Origin: Serratia proteamaculans
GTDB taxonomy: Bacteria > Pseudomonadota > Gammaproteobacteria > Enterobacterales > Enterobacteriaceae
Direction of reading: 5' to 3'
DNA: 64,000 nt
Assembly: GCF_013337185.1 (NCBI RefSeq)
Contig: NZ_SWDE01000001.1
Span: forward strand, 558,001 to 622,000
Positions 8,353 to 18,667 of the stretch are shown here, piece after piece; within the stretch, counting starts at the first letter, position 1; every line of letters starts with the position of its first letter. The translations under genes were made by a program, and so were the position numbers. The notes below the pieces were generated by a model. The model was not told the origin of the DNA, searched no databases, and was given only the letters and a program-made list of their open reading frames with translations.

Positions 8353-10887
8353 ATGACTTCCGTTTCTCTCAAACCCGCCGCCAACCCGGCGATGCCCAAG
8401 GTCGCCCGCCTGAGCCTGCCGGTCGACGGCATGACCTGCGCCTCGTGCGTTGGCCGTGTCGAACGCGCGCTGAAGGCCGTACCCGGCGTGGATAGCGCTT
8501 CGGTCAATTTGGCTACCGAACGCGCCGACCTCACCTTCACCGGCAATGCTGACTCGCAGGCGGCGGTTCGCGCTATTGAGAATGCCGGATATAACGTGCG
8601 TGAAGAGACCACCGAGCTGGCAATCGAGGAAATGACCTGCGCGTCCTGCGTCGGCCGGGTAGAAAAAGCCCTGAACCAAATACCCGGCGTGCTTGAGGCC
8701 AATGTCAATCTGGCTACCGAGCGTGCGCGGGTGCGTCACCTTGCCGGTGTCGTCTCTATAACTGACCTTGAGGCCGCCGTTGAAAAAGCCGGCTACCAGC
8801 CACGGCGCCTGTCCACCGCCACCGTCAGCACAGAGGATCAGGATACCGAGCGACGTGAGCATGAGGCCCGTGGGCTACGGCGCTCGTTGCTGATTGCTGC
8901 CATCCTCACCTTGCCGGTGTTTATTCTCGATATGGGGTCGCACCTGATCCCCGCCATGCATCACTGGGTGCTGGGCGTGCTGGGTGAACAAACCAGCTGG
9001 TATCTGCAATTTGTTCTCACCACCCTGGTGCTGTTTGGGCCGGGGCTGCGTTTCTTCCGCAAGGGGATCCCGGCGCTACTGCGCGGCGCTCCCGATATGA
9101 ACTCGCTGGTGTCGGTCGGCACGGTGGCGGCGTACGGCTATTCGGTGGTGACGACTTTCATTCCCGAGGTGCTGCCACAGGGCACCGCCAACGTCTATTA
9201 CGAAGCCGCTGCGGTCATCGTCACCCTGATCCTGCTTGGCCGAACGTTAGAGGCTCGCGCCAAGGGGCGGACCTCGCAGGCCATCAAGCGGCTGGTCGGC
9301 CTGCAGGCCAAGACTGCCCGCGTCGAGCGCAATGGCGAAACCGTCGAAATCCCGCTCGATCAGGTGACCCTCGGTGACACCGTGCTGGTTCGTCCGGGCG
9401 AAAAGGTGCCGGTTGACGGCGAAGTCGTCGAAGGAACCTCTTACGTAGACGAGAGCATGATCACCGGCGAACCGGTGCCGGTACAAAAAGGTGTGGGTGC
9501 CGATGTTGTTGGTGGCACCATTAACAAAACCGGGGCTTTCAGTTTACGCGTCACCAAAATCGGTGCCAATACGGTGCTTGCGCAAATCATTCGTCTGGTC
9601 GAAGAGGCTCAGGGCTCCAAACTGCCGATCCAGGCGCTGGTTGACAAGGTCACCATGTGGTTCGTGCCGGCAGTAATGGCCGCCGCCGCGCTGACCTTCC
9701 TGGTTTGGCTGGTGTTTGGCCCCTCCCCGGCACTGACCTTTGCGCTGATTAATGCGGTGGCGGTGCTGATTATTGCCTGTCCTTGCGCCATGGGATTGGC
9801 TACACCAACCTCCATCATGGTCGGGACCGGCCGCGCCGCCGAGCTTGGCGTGTTGTTCCGCAAGGGTGAAGCCTTGCAGGCACTGCGCGACGTCAGCGTT
9901 ATTGCCCTCGACAAAACGGGCACCCTGACCAAAGGTCGCCCTGAACTGACTGACCTGGTGCCCGCCGAAGGCTTTGAATACGATGAGGTTCTGGCTCTGG
10001 TGGCGGCAGTGGAAACTCGCTCCGAACACCCGATTGCCGAAGCAATTGTGGCGGCGGCCCGGCAGCGGAACATGGCGCTCGCCGCGATAGAAAGCTTTGA
10101 GGCCACTCCGGGCTTCGGCGTCTCTGCCAGCGTCGCCGGACGCACCATCGCCGTCGGTGCAGACCGCTTTATGACCCAGCTCGGCCTTGACGTAAGCAGC
10201 TTCCAGCAGTCCGCTCAGCGTCTGGGTGAACAGGGTAAAAGCCCGCTTTATGCGGCCATCGACGGCCGTCTGGCGGCGGTGATCGCGGTCGCTGACCCAA
10301 TCAAGGAAAGTACGCCAGAAGCCATCAAGGCGCTGCATGCGCTTGGCCTTAAGGTGGCGATGATCACCGGCGACAACGCGGCTACCGCTGCGGCGATCGC
10401 CAAACAGCTGGGAATTGATGAAGTCGCCGCCGAGGTTCTGCCCGACGGCAAGGTTGCGGCGCTGAAGAAATTCCGCAGCGGCGGTGCCCGGGTGGCCTTT
10501 GTGGGCGATGGTATCAACGATGCCCCGGCACTCGCCGAAGCCGACGTTGGCCTGGCCATCGGCACCGGAACCGATGTGGCCATTGAGGCCGCTGACGTGG
10601 TGCTGATGTCGGGCGACCTGCGCGGCGTCCCCAATGCCATTGCACTCAGCCAGGCGACCATCCGTAACATCAAGCAGAATCTGTTCTGGGCCTTCGCCTA
10701 CAACGGGGTGCTGATCCCGGTCGCGGCCGGTGTGCTCTACCCGCTGAACGGCACATTGCTTTCACCGATCTTCGCCGCGGCGGCCATGGCGCTCTCCAGC
10801 GTCTTCGTTCTCGGCAACGCACTGCGGCTCAGAGGCTTTCAGGCCCCGATGGCAGTTGAAGAAAAGATAAGCGCTGACACTCAGTAA
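8353..10887 (+). CDS. copA: Copper-exporting P1B-type ATPase CopA
   Basis: 844 residues. Two N-terminal heavy-metal-associated domains carry GMTCASC (C29, C32) and EMTCASC (C96, C99). Membrane helices follow, with the Cu(I) motif CPC at 476-478 (IIACPCAMG), the actuator motif ITGEPVPV, the phosphorylated Asp D520 in DKTGTLT, the HP dipeptide in SEHPIAEA, and the hinge [16 protein letters not shown]. It pumps Cu(I), and probably Ag(I), from cytoplasm to periplasm at the cost of ATP. The start at 8353 is supported by AAGGGAT about 8 bases upstream. It is monocistronic, with a CueR-type promoter in front and a strong terminator behind. Confidence 0.97.
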   Translation: MTSVSLKPAANPAMPKVARLSLPVDGMTCASCVGRVERALKAVPGVDSASVNLATERADLTFTGNADSQAAVRAIENAGYNVREETTELAIEEMTCASCVGRVEKALNQIPGVLEANVNLATERARVRHLAGVVSITDLEAAVEKAGYQPRRLSTATVSTEDQDTERREHEARGLRRSLLIAAILTLPVFILDMGSHLIPAMHHWVLGVLGEQTSWYLQFVLTTLVLFGPGLRFFRKGIPALLRGAPDMNSLVSVGTVAAYGYSVVTTFIPEVLPQGTANVYYEAAAVIVTLILLGRTLEARAKGRTSQAIKRLVGLQAKTARVERNGETVEIPLDQVTLGDTVLVRPGEKVPVDGEVVEGTSYVDESMITGEPVPVQKGVGADVVGGTINKTGAFSLRVTKIGANTVLAQIIRLVEEAQGSKLPIQALVDKVTMWFVPAVMAAAALTFLVWLVFGPSPALTFALINAVAVLIIACPCAMGLATPTSIMVGTGRAAELGVLFRKGEALQALRDVSVIALDKTGTLTKGRPELTDLVPAEGFEYDEVLALVAAVETRSEHPIAEAIVAAARQRNMALAAIESFEATPGFGVSASVAGRTIAVGADRFMTQLGLDVSSFQQSAQRLGEQGKSPLYAAIDGRLAAVIAVADPIKESTPEAIKALHALGLKVAMITGDNAATAAAIAKQLGIDEVAAEVLPDGKVAALKKFRSGGARVAFVGDGINDAPALAEADVGLAIGTGTDVAIEAADVVLMSGDLRGVPNAIALSQATIRNIKQNLFWAFAYNGVLIPVAAGVLYPLNGTLLSPIFAAAAMALSSVFVLGNALRLRGFQAPMAVEEKISADTQ

Positions 10888-10896
10888 TCCCCCCTA

Positions 10897-10935
10897 ACCG
10901 ACCGCCCGGCAATACTGCCGGCGGTCGGTTTTTTT
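10897..10935 (+). terminator. Rho-independent terminator of copA
   Basis: A 10-bp perfect stem (ACCGACCGCC / GGCGGTCGGT) with a T-run at 10929-10935, directly after the copA stop. Confidence 0.93.
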
Positions 10936-10951
10936 CTTGTCGCGCAAGTCG

Positions 10952-12148
10952 TTACTTTTGCTGGAACCACCAGGGATCAAACTGGGCGGGATGGTTAAAA
11001 CCATTGACGATCTGACCGGCGAGCTCTTCGGAATTGGCCGCATTAAACATCAACTCCATCACATGCGGTGACGGCGGCAATAACATGCTGTTGGTCCAAT
11101 TAACTACGTGACGGGCATAATCCCAGTAATGCTCAAAAGTCTGCACCATCCAATTTTCATCAAAAGCCGCATCGCCGCGGGCCAGGATCTGTTGCAGATA
11201 AAGATGCGCGCATTTGGCTGCACTGTTGGAACCCTGACCGGTGATCGGATCGTTTAACACCAGCGCATCCGCCATACCCAATACCCGACGACCGGAGGGT
11301 AACGTCAACACAGGTTCGCGTACGCAGGGTGTAAAACGACCGGCCATAAAACCCTGCGCATCGGTAAGTTCAATATCGCTACAGCGATCTGCTTCCCAGG
11401 GGAGCCAGCGTTGAAGGATATTCAGGCTGTTTTGCAGATGTTGCCCCGCGGTGTTCACGTTCTCCCAGCAGTCCATCGGGCCACCGGGAATACCTTCAAA
11501 CACCATGATGTCGCAGACACCACTGAGGGTATAGGCAGGGAAAGTAAAGTACTCCCCCACACCGGGGATCAGGTTGAAGTTGATCTGATCCCCGCTTTCC
11601 ATCGGGCGCATGCCATGAATATAGGTCAGCGCCAGCGCCCGCTGTGGCCGGTCGAATCGACTGCGCTGGGTATTGACCGAGAACTGACTGATAATGTCAC
11701 CTTTGCCCGCCGCCAATAGCACTAAGTCATGGCTGGCAGATAGCCGTTCCAATTCACTGACGCCGGCCTCGGCGATGATCAGTTTGCCGCCGAGACGTTC
11801 AAACTCCTCCATCCATCCGGCCATTTTAAGCCGTTGATCAACGGATTGGGCGTACTGGTCCAACCCGCCTCGCCAATTTAAGATCGGTTGTTCTGCCTGT
11901 TGCGGATCGGCCAGCGTCAGGCTAATACCTTCGATGCAGGGAGCATCTGCCTCCCAAAAGTTGAGCTGTTTTTCACGTTCAGTCTCCAGCGCATCGTGAA
12001 ACATGCACTGGCTGGACATAACTCTGCCGCCGCGCAGGCTTTTCGCGTCGCGGTTAGTCAGCAGCGTAACCGGGTAGTCGGCGGCCAACAGGCTCAACGC
12101 CAGCTGCAGACCGGACTGCCCGGCCCCCACAATGGCAATAGTTCTCAT
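10952..12148 (-). CDS. Styrene/indole monooxygenase-like FAD protein (StyA family)
   Basis: 398 residues from an ATG at 12148 preceded by a purine-rich GAGAAAG. An in-frame extension to 12208 adds only a poor 20-residue tail before the conserved start. The N-terminus MRTIAIVGAGQSGLQLALSL is the FAD-binding Rossmann motif. Later motifs ITGQGSNSAAKCA and the internal LLAAGKGD match the group E flavoprotein monooxygenases that epoxidise styrene and indole. Such enzymes depend on a separate NADH:FAD reductase (StyB), and none is adjacent, so a reductase elsewhere must serve it. Indole oxidation to indigoid products is a reasonable guess, but the substrate is not shown by the sequence. Confidence 0.8.
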   Translation of the reverse strand: MRTIAIVGAGQSGLQLALSLLAADYPVTLLTNRDAKSLRGGRVMSSQCMFHDALETEREKQLNFWEADAPCIEGISLTLADPQQAEQPILNWRGGLDQYAQSVDQRLKMAGWMEEFERLGGKLIIAEAGVSELERLSASHDLVLLAAGKGDIISQFSVNTQRSRFDRPQRALALTYIHGMRPMESGDQINFNLIPGVGEYFTFPAYTLSGVCDIMVFEGIPGGPMDCWENVNTAGQHLQNSLNILQRWLPWEADRCSDIELTDAQGFMAGRFTPCVREPVLTLPSGRRVLGMADALVLNDPITGQGSNSAAKCAHLYLQQILARGDAAFDENWMVQTFEHYWDYARHVVNWTNSMLLPPSPHVMELMFNAANSEELAGQIVNGFNHPAQFDPWWFQQK

Positions 12149-12317
12149 GATGCTTTCTCTTTTCCAGTTAAAGGTAACTCTTCCGTCCCTGCACCACGGG
12201 GCGGACACAAAGTGACTTTTCTAAAATTACTTAGCCAATTTTGTTCGTTCACAGCTTTGGCGGCATAAAGGATAGTGAGTCGACCGCCCCAACCACCTAA
12301 TAATGCAGGTAATAATA

Positions 12318-13244
12318 ATGATGTATAGCGCAAAACTCACCGCAGCGGCGGCACTCCTTAGTCTTTCTGCCCTGGCCCATGCCGCACCGGGCATAGACCT
12401 GGTCGCCAACGAAACGCCGATCCATACGCAAAAAAGCCCTGAAGCGGCGGCCAGGATCCCGGCCGGATTTAAATTTGTCGAGCCGGGCACGCTGACCGTG
12501 GCCGTGTCGATACTGGGCAGTGGCCCGCCGTTTGGGCTCTACGCCCGTGATAATAAAACGGTGATTGGCAGTGAGTCGGATATTGCCCGCCTGGTGGCCG
12601 ATGGCCTGGGGCTGAAACTCAAGCTGGTACCGACTTCGTGGGAGGACTGGCCGCTGGGTGTCACTTCCGGCAAATACGACGCGGCGATTTATAACATTAC
12701 CGTTACCCGGGAGCGTAAGACCAAATTCGACTTCGCCACTTATCGCCAGGATACGCTGGGGTTCTACGTCAAGAGCGGCAGTAAAATCACTTCGATAAAA
12801 TCGGCACCGGATATTGCCGGCAAGAAGATTATCGTCGACTCCGGCACCAATCAGGAAGCCGTGTTGCTGGCCTGGGATAAAGAGAATCAGGCCAAAGGGC
12901 TGCCTGCCCTACAACCGATCTATGTGACCGACAAGGCGGCCGCCACGCTGGCCATTCAGTCCGGCCGGGCTGACGCCACCTTTGGGCCGAACGTCTCCGG
13001 TGCTTATCAGGCAAAACTCAACGGGAAAACCACCTTGGTCGGCATCGTGCCGGGCGGCTGGCCACGCAGCGCCAACATTGCCGTTACGGTGAAAAAAGGC
13101 AATGGTCTGGTGGATGCGGTGCAGGCTTCGCTCAATAGTGCTATCGCCAATGGCAGCTATCTGAAGGTGTTGGATCGTTGGGCGGAAAGCGACGAGAAAA
13201 TCGAACATTCTGAAATTAATCCACAGGGACTGGGCGACAACTGA
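12318..13244 (+). CDS. Polar amino-acid ABC transporter substrate-binding protein (orphan)
   Basis: About 308 residues. The start at 12318 is chosen for AGG at 12307-12309; an upstream ATG at 12303 has no ribosome site. A signal peptide is clear (AAAALLSLSALAHA, then APG). The mature part has the type 2 periplasmic binding fold of the glutamine/histidine/arginine family: SESDIARLVADGLGLKL, then SGKYDAAIYNITVTRERKTKFDF, split here as the ligand-binding hinge region. No permease or ATPase gene accompanies it, so it must feed another transporter or act alone. It is divergent from the StyA-like gene, with about 170 bp between the starts. Confidence 0.8.
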   Translation: MMYSAKLTAAAALLSLSALAHAAPGIDLVANETPIHTQKSPEAAARIPAGFKFVEPGTLTVAVSILGSGPPFGLYARDNKTVIGSESDIARLVADGLGLKLKLVPTSWEDWPLGVTSGKYDAAIYNITVTRERKTKFDFATYRQDTLGFYVKSGSKITSIKSAPDIAGKKIIVDSGTNQEAVLLAWDKENQAKGLPALQPIYVTDKAAATLAIQSGRADATFGPNVSGAYQAKLNGKTTLVGIVPGGWPRSANIAVTVKKGNGLVDAVQASLNSAIANGSYLKVLDRWAESDEKIEHSEINPQGLGDN

Positions 13245-13287
13245 CCTTCCGGGCAAGGCCCTGAAATGGGCCTTGGCTATTGAGCTG

Positions 13288-15084
13288 TCATTCTACCGCC
13301 CGCCCCCGGTTTTTCTCCATCTTGCGATAAAGCGTGCTGCGTGAAACACCCAGCCGTTTCGCCGCCAGGCTGATATTGCCATTAGCGTGACGGATAGCGT
13401 CCAGCATCTCCTGCGGTGCGGCACAGGAGTCAGGAGCGGTCGCTACAACACCGAACTGTTCGGGCAGTGCGTCAGGCGTAATCAGCTCGCCATCATCCGC
13501 CAGGGCCAACAGCACCTTCAGCGTGCTCAACAACTGCCGAACGTTGCCGGGCCACGGATAGCGAGCCAGCACCGCGACGGTCTCCGGTGCCAGCCGGATA
13601 CTCCGAGACTCGGCACCCAGCTCACGCCACAGATTAAGGATAAAACCATCGACGTGCGCTCGCTGACGAAGCGGTAAAATGCGCAGGTTAAACTCCTGGA
13701 TCCGATACATCAAATCCTCTCGGAACGCCCCCGCCGCCACCTGCTGCGCCAAATCCTGATGGGTGGCGCAGATCAACGAAAAGTCGACGGCATAGCTGAT
13801 ACGACTGCCGAGCGGCGTGACCGTTTTTTCCTGCAGCACCCGCAGCAGCCGGGTCTGTAAACTCAGTGGCATATCGCCGATTTCATCCAGGAACAATACG
13901 CCGCCATCGGCCTCTCTGATCTTGCCAAGGTAACCTTTTGGGTTGGCACCGGTAAAAGCGCCGGGCGCATAGCCAAAAAGCTCGGATTCGATCAGGTTCT
14001 CGGGCAAGGCAGCACAGTTGATCGCCACGAAATTGCCCTGCCGCCGGTGACTTTCCTCAAACAATCGTTGGCTAAAGTACTCCTTGCCGCAGCCGGTTTC
14101 CCCGCTAATGCACAGCGCCAACCCGGCATTCAAAATACGTAATGCTTTTTGTCTGTCGGCGCCGTCACGATCAACGGGAGACAGCAGCGGCCGCATCGAC
14201 TGCGAATGCCGTTTCGGCATCTGCAACTGCGAATAATAATGGCGATTATTAACTGCCAGCGTTTGACGTGGCGCGTTAAGCGTCTGGCGCTGCATTTCCG
14301 GGAACAGGGAGGCGAAATTCAGAGTGCCAAAGCAGGCGGCGGTAAGATTAAACTCCTGCATTGCCAGTCGGTTGGCGGCGGTGAGGATCTCATCACGAAA
14401 CACCAGTAGCAGCTCATGGGCGCTGCCGAGCACCCGCGCATCACTGTGCAGGCGCAGCGTCCAGTGTTGAGCGGTGACACACCCCATTACCCACTGATGC
14501 TCTATGTGCCTGACAGCTTGCAAAATCAGGGATCGTGCGTTATCAAAAGGGCGTTGCGCCGGCGTAGAAATGTCCAGCACCCCGGCAATCAGGCCGTCGG
14601 GCCGGTAAATTGGCGCTGCTGCGCAGTAAAGCCCGGTGTTTTGATTAAGAAAATGCTCGTCGCCATTGACCTCGCACAGAGCACCGAGCGCCAGCGCGGT
14701 ACCTATTGCGTTAGTGCCACGTTCCTGCTCACCCCATAAATTGCCCGGTGCCAACGAGATACGCGAAGCCTTACGCAAAAAATGGCTATTGCCGCAGGTT
14801 TCCAGCACCAGCCCCCTGGCATCAGAGATCACCACTATTGAGGGTTGTCGGTTAATTTCGCCGCCCAGACGCTCGATCAGCGGCTGCGCCAATTGTGCCA
14901 CCCAGCCATTTTGCCCACGCACTTCATTGAGCAAAGTCGGTCGGATAAAAGGAACCAAATCGTCGGCCCGGTTAAGGCCATAACCTTGGCAGCGTAGCCA
15001 GGATTCTGACAGTGGGCTGGATGCAGACAGGTTATCGCTCTCAGAAGCAAACCCGGCTTGGGTGGTCTGGTCTTTATGCAACAT
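13288..15084 (-). CDS. Sigma-54-dependent enhancer-binding regulator (AcoR-like)
   Basis: About 598 residues from the ATG at 15084 (GGGAG upstream; a TTG six bases earlier is less likely). A GAF-type sensor occupies roughly residues 75-210. The AAA+ domain has Walker A GETGCGKE, the sigma-54 contact loop GAFTGA, and Walker B VLFLDEIGD. A Fis-type helix-turn-helix closes the protein (ISLAAKRLGVSRSTLYRKM). This is the AcoR architecture. It is divergent from an aldehyde dehydrogenase whose upstream region holds both a -24/-12 promoter and a dyad binding site, so the target is well supported. The inducer may be acetoin, an alcohol or an aldehyde. Confidence 0.9.
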   Translation of the reverse strand: MLHKDQTTQAGFASESDNLSASSPLSESWLRCQGYGLNRADDLVPFIRPTLLNEVRGQNGWVAQLAQPLIERLGGEINRQPSIVVISDARGLVLETCGNSHFLRKASRISLAPGNLWGEQERGTNAIGTALALGALCEVNGDEHFLNQNTGLYCAAAPIYRPDGLIAGVLDISTPAQRPFDNARSLILQAVRHIEHQWVMGCVTAQHWTLRLHSDARVLGSAHELLLVFRDEILTAANRLAMQEFNLTAACFGTLNFASLFPEMQRQTLNAPRQTLAVNNRHYYSQLQMPKRHSQSMRPLLSPVDRDGADRQKALRILNAGLALCISGETGCGKEYFSQRLFEESHRRQGNFVAINCAALPENLIESELFGYAPGAFTGANPKGYLGKIREADGGVLFLDEIGDMPLSLQTRLLRVLQEKTVTPLGSRISYAVDFSLICATHQDLAQQVAAGAFREDLMYRIQEFNLRILPLRQRAHVDGFILNLWRELGAESRSIRLAPETVAVLARYPWPGNVRQLLSTLKVLLALADDGELITPDALPEQFGVVATAPDSCAAPQEMLDAIRHANGNISLAAKRLGVSRSTLYRKMEKNRGRAVE

Positions 15085-15129
15085 CCCCAACTCCCGCCAA
15101 TAAAGTGTTGCATTTTTGTATCATAGATG

Positions 15130-15148
15130 TGTCTCACGCGTTGCGACA
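15130..15148. promoter_or_regulatory. Candidate enhancer site for the AcoR-like regulator
   Basis: The imperfect dyad TGTCTCA-N5-TGCGACA, with a further half-site TGGGACA at 15149-15155, sits about 130 bp upstream of the -24 element. Distance and symmetry fit a sigma-54 upstream activating sequence. Confidence 0.6.
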
Positions 15149-15276
15149 TGGGACACAAAAAATAATAGAAATGAATAGTCAGCCCTCGGTTTTATTGCTG
15201 CTGAAAGAGTTTTTGATTACTCAATGCACTGATATTAATCATTTTTTATTTTTACACCTCTGCCATCGCCGCAATG

Positions 15277-15292
15277 TGGCACAGGCAATGCT
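15277..15292 (+). promoter_or_regulatory. Sigma-54 (-24/-12) promoter of the aldehyde dehydrogenase gene
   Basis: TGGCACAGGCAATGCT matches the consensus TGGCAC-N5-TTGCW with one deviation and exact GG-to-GC spacing. It lies 73 bp before the start codon. Confidence 0.85.
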
Positions 15293-15364
15293 TAGGGTTA
15301 GGGTGATGGCGTCACTCAGTCAGGCGTCAACCCTACACAGTCTGTTCCCATAAGAGGTGTTTAC

Positions 15365-16885
15365 ATGAAATACGTTCATCCCGGTTTACCTGGCTCGCTG
15401 GTTTCATTCAAGCAACGTTATGGCAATTACATTGGCGGTAAATTTGTCGAACCCGTTTCAGGCAACTATTTCACCGACACCTCCCCGATGACCGGCCAGA
15501 CGGTGGCCGAGTTCCCACGCTCCGACGCGAAAGACATCGAGCTGGCATTGGATGCCGCCCATGCCGCGGCCGAAACCTGGGGCAAGGCCAGCGTGCAGGA
15601 GCGCTCCAACGTGTTACTGGCTATCGCTGACCGTATGGAGTCAAAGCTGGAGTTACTGGCGCTGACCGAAAGCTGGGACAACGGGAAGCCGATCCGCGAA
15701 ACGCTGAACGCGGATATCCCACTGGCGATTGACCACTTCCGCTACTTTGCCGGTTGCCTGCGTGCACAGGAAGGCACCGCCGCAGAGATCGACCAAAACA
15801 CCGTCGCCTACCATATTTACGAACCGCTGGGCGTGGTTGGGCAGATTATCCCCTGGAACTTCCCGCTGCTGATGGCGGCCTGGAAACTGGCTCCGGCGCT
15901 GGCAGCCGGTAACTGCGTGGTGCTCAAACCGGCAGAACAGACTCCGCTCAGCATCTGTGTGTTACTGGAAATGATTGGTGACCTGTTGCCACCTGGGGTA
16001 CTCAATGTGGTGCAGGGCTTTGGTAAAGAAGCCGGTGAGGCACTGGCGACCAGCAAACGCATTGATAAAATTGCCTTTACCGGTTCCACCCCGGTAGGCC
16101 GACATATCCTCGCCTGTGCAGCGGAAAATATCATTCCCAGCACCGTCGAGCTGGGTGGCAAGTCACCGAATATCTTCTTTGAAGACATCATGCAGGCCGA
16201 ACCGGAGTTTATCGACAAGGCGGTTGAAGGCCTGATCCTCGGTTTCTTTAACCAGGGAGAAGTCTGTACCTGCCCTTCACGCGCCCTGATCCAGGAATCT
16301 ATCTACCCACAATTTATGGAAAAAGTGTTGGCGCGCATCACCACCATTCGCCAGGGCGACCCCTTTGATACCGACACCATGATTGGCGCGCAGGCCTCCC
16401 AGCAGCAGTTCGACAAGATCCTGTCTTATATCGAGATCGCCAAGAATGAAGGCGGGAAAATTATCGCCGGCGGCGAGCGTGCCAGCCATGAGCAGACGTT
16501 GCAGAGCGGTTTCTATCTCCAGCCCACGCTGATCACCGGTAATAACAGCATGCGTTTCTTCCGCGAAGAAATCTTCGGGCCAGTGATTGGCGTCACCACC
16601 TTCAAAGACGAGGCTGAAGCGCTGGCATTGGCCAACGACAGTGAGTTCGGGCTGGGTGCCGGTCTGTGGACCCGCGACGTCAACCGCGCTTACCGCATGG
16701 GCCGCGCCATCAAGGCCGGACGCGTGTGGACCAACTGTTACCACCTCTACCCGGCGCATGCCGCCTTCGGCGGTTATAAAAACTCCGGCGTCGGCCGCGA
16801 AACCCACAAGGTGGCGCTGTCGCATTATCAGCAGGTGAAAAACCTGTTGGTCAGCTACGATGCCAAACCGCTTGGACTGTTCTGA
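15365..16885 (+). CDS. NAD-dependent aldehyde dehydrogenase (AldB/ExaC/AcoD type)
   Basis: 506 residues, closely resembling E. coli AldB throughout. Visible ALDH motifs are [14 protein letters not shown], the cofactor loop FTGSTPVG, the general-base Glu in VELGGKSPN, and the catalytic Cys301 in FNQGEVCTC. The C-terminus [11 protein letters not shown] is shared with AldB/ExaC. It oxidises acetaldehyde or other short aldehydes to acids in the cytoplasm. It is preceded by a sigma-54 promoter and divergent from the AcoR-like activator, and it converges on adhP, so ethanol to acetaldehyde to acetate could run locally. Confidence 0.92.
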   Translation: MKYVHPGLPGSLVSFKQRYGNYIGGKFVEPVSGNYFTDTSPMTGQTVAEFPRSDAKDIELALDAAHAAAETWGKASVQERSNVLLAIADRMESKLELLALTESWDNGKPIRETLNADIPLAIDHFRYFAGCLRAQEGTAAEIDQNTVAYHIYEPLGVVGQIIPWNFPLLMAAWKLAPALAAGNCVVLKPAEQTPLSICVLLEMIGDLLPPGVLNVVQGFGKEAGEALATSKRIDKIAFTGSTPVGRHILACAAENIIPSTVELGGKSPNIFFEDIMQAEPEFIDKAVEGLILGFFNQGEVCTCPSRALIQESIYPQFMEKVLARITTIRQGDPFDTDTMIGAQASQQQFDKILSYIEIAKNEGGKIIAGGERASHEQTLQSGFYLQPTLITGNNSMRFFREEIFGPVIGVTTFKDEAEALALANDSEFGLGAGLWTRDVNRAYRMGRAIKAGRVWTNCYHLYPAHAAFGGYKNSGVGRETHKVALSHYQQVKNLLVSYDAKPLGLF

Positions 16886-16931
16886 TTTGGTGGTCTTCAG
16901 ATTGCTGACAAACCCGCGAAAGGGCTAAATC

Positions 16932-17006
16932 GGTAGGGGTCGAACATGTTCGACCCGATGTAACCCATTGATTATGCAAATGGGCGCAGCATGCAGCGCC
17001 CCTACC
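16932..17006. repeat. Short palindromic intergenic element with terminal inverted repeats
   Basis: 75 bp bounded by GGTAGGGG (16932-16939) and CCCCTACC (16999-17006). Inside is a perfect 20-bp palindrome, GGGTCGAACATGTTCGACCC (16937-16956), and a second hairpin GGGCGC...GCGCCC (16982-17001). It sits between convergent genes. The layout is that of REP/MITE-like dispersed elements, but copy number cannot be seen here. Confidence 0.65.
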
Positions 17007-17074
17007 ATTGAACAACAGAGCTCTTGACCAACGGCCTCAAGGCCACCTATAGATGGCTTTATTTTTTGGCGGGA

Positions 17075-18088
17075 TTAAGAGTTGGTCAGATCGATAACCA
17101 TACGGCCACGGATGGTGCCTGACTTCATCTCTTCAAAGATGGCGTTGATATCCTCCAGCGGTCTTTTGGTCACTTTCGGTGTCACTTTGCCCTCGGCGGC
17201 AAACTGGAAGGCTTCTTTCAGATCTTCCCGAGTCCCCACCAACGACCCCACCACCTGAATCCCATCCAATACCAAACGCGGAATACTCAGATCCATACTC
17301 TCTGGCGGCAGGCCCACGGCCACCACCTTGCCCCCGGCGCGAACCGCATTCACCGCAGAGTTAAAGGCCGAGCGTGCTACCGCAGTGACCACGGCGGCAT
17401 GAGCGCCCCCGACTTTCTGCTGGATAATTTCTTCGGCGTTCTCGGTTTTGGAATTGATAACCAGATCCGCACCAATTTCTTTGGCAAAATCCAGCTGGCC
17501 CTGATTAACGTCAATGGCGATCACTTTGGCGTTGAACACGTTCTTGGCATACTGCAGCGCCAGGTTGCCCAACCCGCCCAGGCCATAAATCGCGATCCAC
17601 TGCCCCGGTTTGATATCGGAAATTTTCACCGCTTTATAGGTAGTAACCCCGGCGCAGGTGATGCTGCTGGCGGCAAAAGGATCCAGGCCATCAGGCACCT
17701 TGACCGCATAGTCCGCCACCACGATGCACTCTTCGGCCATGCCGCCATCCACACTGAAACCGGCGTTTTTGACCGAGCGGCACAGGGTTTCGTTACCGTT
17801 GACGCAGTATTCACAGTGGCCACAGCCCTGATAGAACCAGGCGACGCTGGTGCGGTCTCCGACTTTTAACGAGGTCACCCCCTCGCCGACGGCAGTAACT
17901 ACGCCGACCCCTTCATGGCCCAGGGTGATGCCGGGAACCTCGCCAAAATCGCCATTCTTAACGTGAAGATCGGTATGACAAACTCCACAACACTCCATCT
18001 TGAGCGCCGCTTCGCCATATTTCAGTGGGCGAAGCTGCTTTTCCTGAATATCTACGCTGTGGTTTTTGGTGACTACGGCAGCTTTCAT
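17075..18088 (-). CDS. adhP: Zinc alcohol dehydrogenase AdhP
   Basis: 337 residues, one longer than E. coli AdhP and similar along its length. The catalytic zinc site is in [10 protein letters not shown] and GHEGVG. Four structural-zinc cysteines lie in [16 protein letters not shown]. The NAD-binding motif is [15 protein letters not shown]. It interconverts primary alcohols such as ethanol or propanol with aldehydes. It is convergent with the aldehyde dehydrogenase across the palindromic element. Confidence 0.95.
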   Translation of the reverse strand: MKAAVVTKNHSVDIQEKQLRPLKYGEAALKMECCGVCHTDLHVKNGDFGEVPGITLGHEGVGVVTAVGEGVTSLKVGDRTSVAWFYQGCGHCEYCVNGNETLCRSVKNAGFSVDGGMAEECIVVADYAVKVPDGLDPFAASSITCAGVTTYKAVKISDIKPGQWIAIYGLGGLGNLALQYAKNVFNAKVIAIDVNQGQLDFAKEIGADLVINSKTENAEEIIQQKVGGAHAAVVTAVARSAFNSAVNAVRAGGKVVAVGLPPESMDLSIPRLVLDGIQVVGSLVGTREDLKEAFQFAAEGKVTPKVTKRPLEDINAIFEEMKSGTIRGRMVIDLTNS

Positions 18089-18240
18089 AGGATGTCTCTC
18101 CTCAGGTGAGTTGAAGTACAGTTGTTAATGTAGTTGCTGTACCCTCTGAGGGCAAGAAGCCGGTGTTTTGTTTAAAAACAGACAGTTAATAATTATTTCT
18201 TGCGAAAGAGTTAAACAGGGTTCTTCAGCCGGAATAATGA

Positions 18241-18480
18241 TTAGCGCTTGGTTTTAGTGATTTTTGTCGCCTTGGCGGGGTTACCGGCAACGAATTCCAG
18301 GGTGGGCGAGTAGTAAAACGGCAACCAGGCGTGGAAACTGCTTTCCCACTCCCATTTGACCGGGCAAGGCCACAGGATATCTTCATGCAGAATGTAGTAG
18401 ACCCAACGTCCATGCGGGCGACGGGGTTTGGCTGTGCGCATAGACCCTGACTTCTTTGGCACAGGTAGCCGTTGTTCCAT
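18241..18480 (-). CDS. Small hypothetical protein, 79 residues
   Basis: Starts MEQRLPVPKK and ends in a basic tail (KATKITKTKR). The middle is rich in Trp/Tyr (WVYYILHEDILWPCPVKWEW). AGAGAA lies about 6 bases before the ATG. I do not recognise the family. A different minus-strand frame (18225-18593) overlaps it and starts upstream, so the true gene, or a frameshift joining the two, is uncertain. Confidence 0.4.
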   Translation of the reverse strand: MEQRLPVPKKSGSMRTAKPRRPHGRWVYYILHEDILWPCPVKWEWESSFHAWLPFYYSPTLEFVAGNPAKATKITKTKR

Positions 18481-18667
18481 TTGAAATTCTCTTTGTCATC
18501 AGGGGCTACGGAGTGGCAAAGGTCAAATTTAACATGGACGGCGGTCGGCAAGCCATCTTTCCCGCAGGGACATTCGTCCGCTACGACATACAACTGTCAT
18601 TAATTATTCATACCAGATAAATACGCGCCAGCTAGGGTGGGCAGAACACGCCAATTCAAGAAGCACC

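Noticed and set aside
9544-10338. Long open frame opposite copA
   Set aside because: Shadow of the P-type ATPase coding sequence; low-complexity translation and no recognisable motif.
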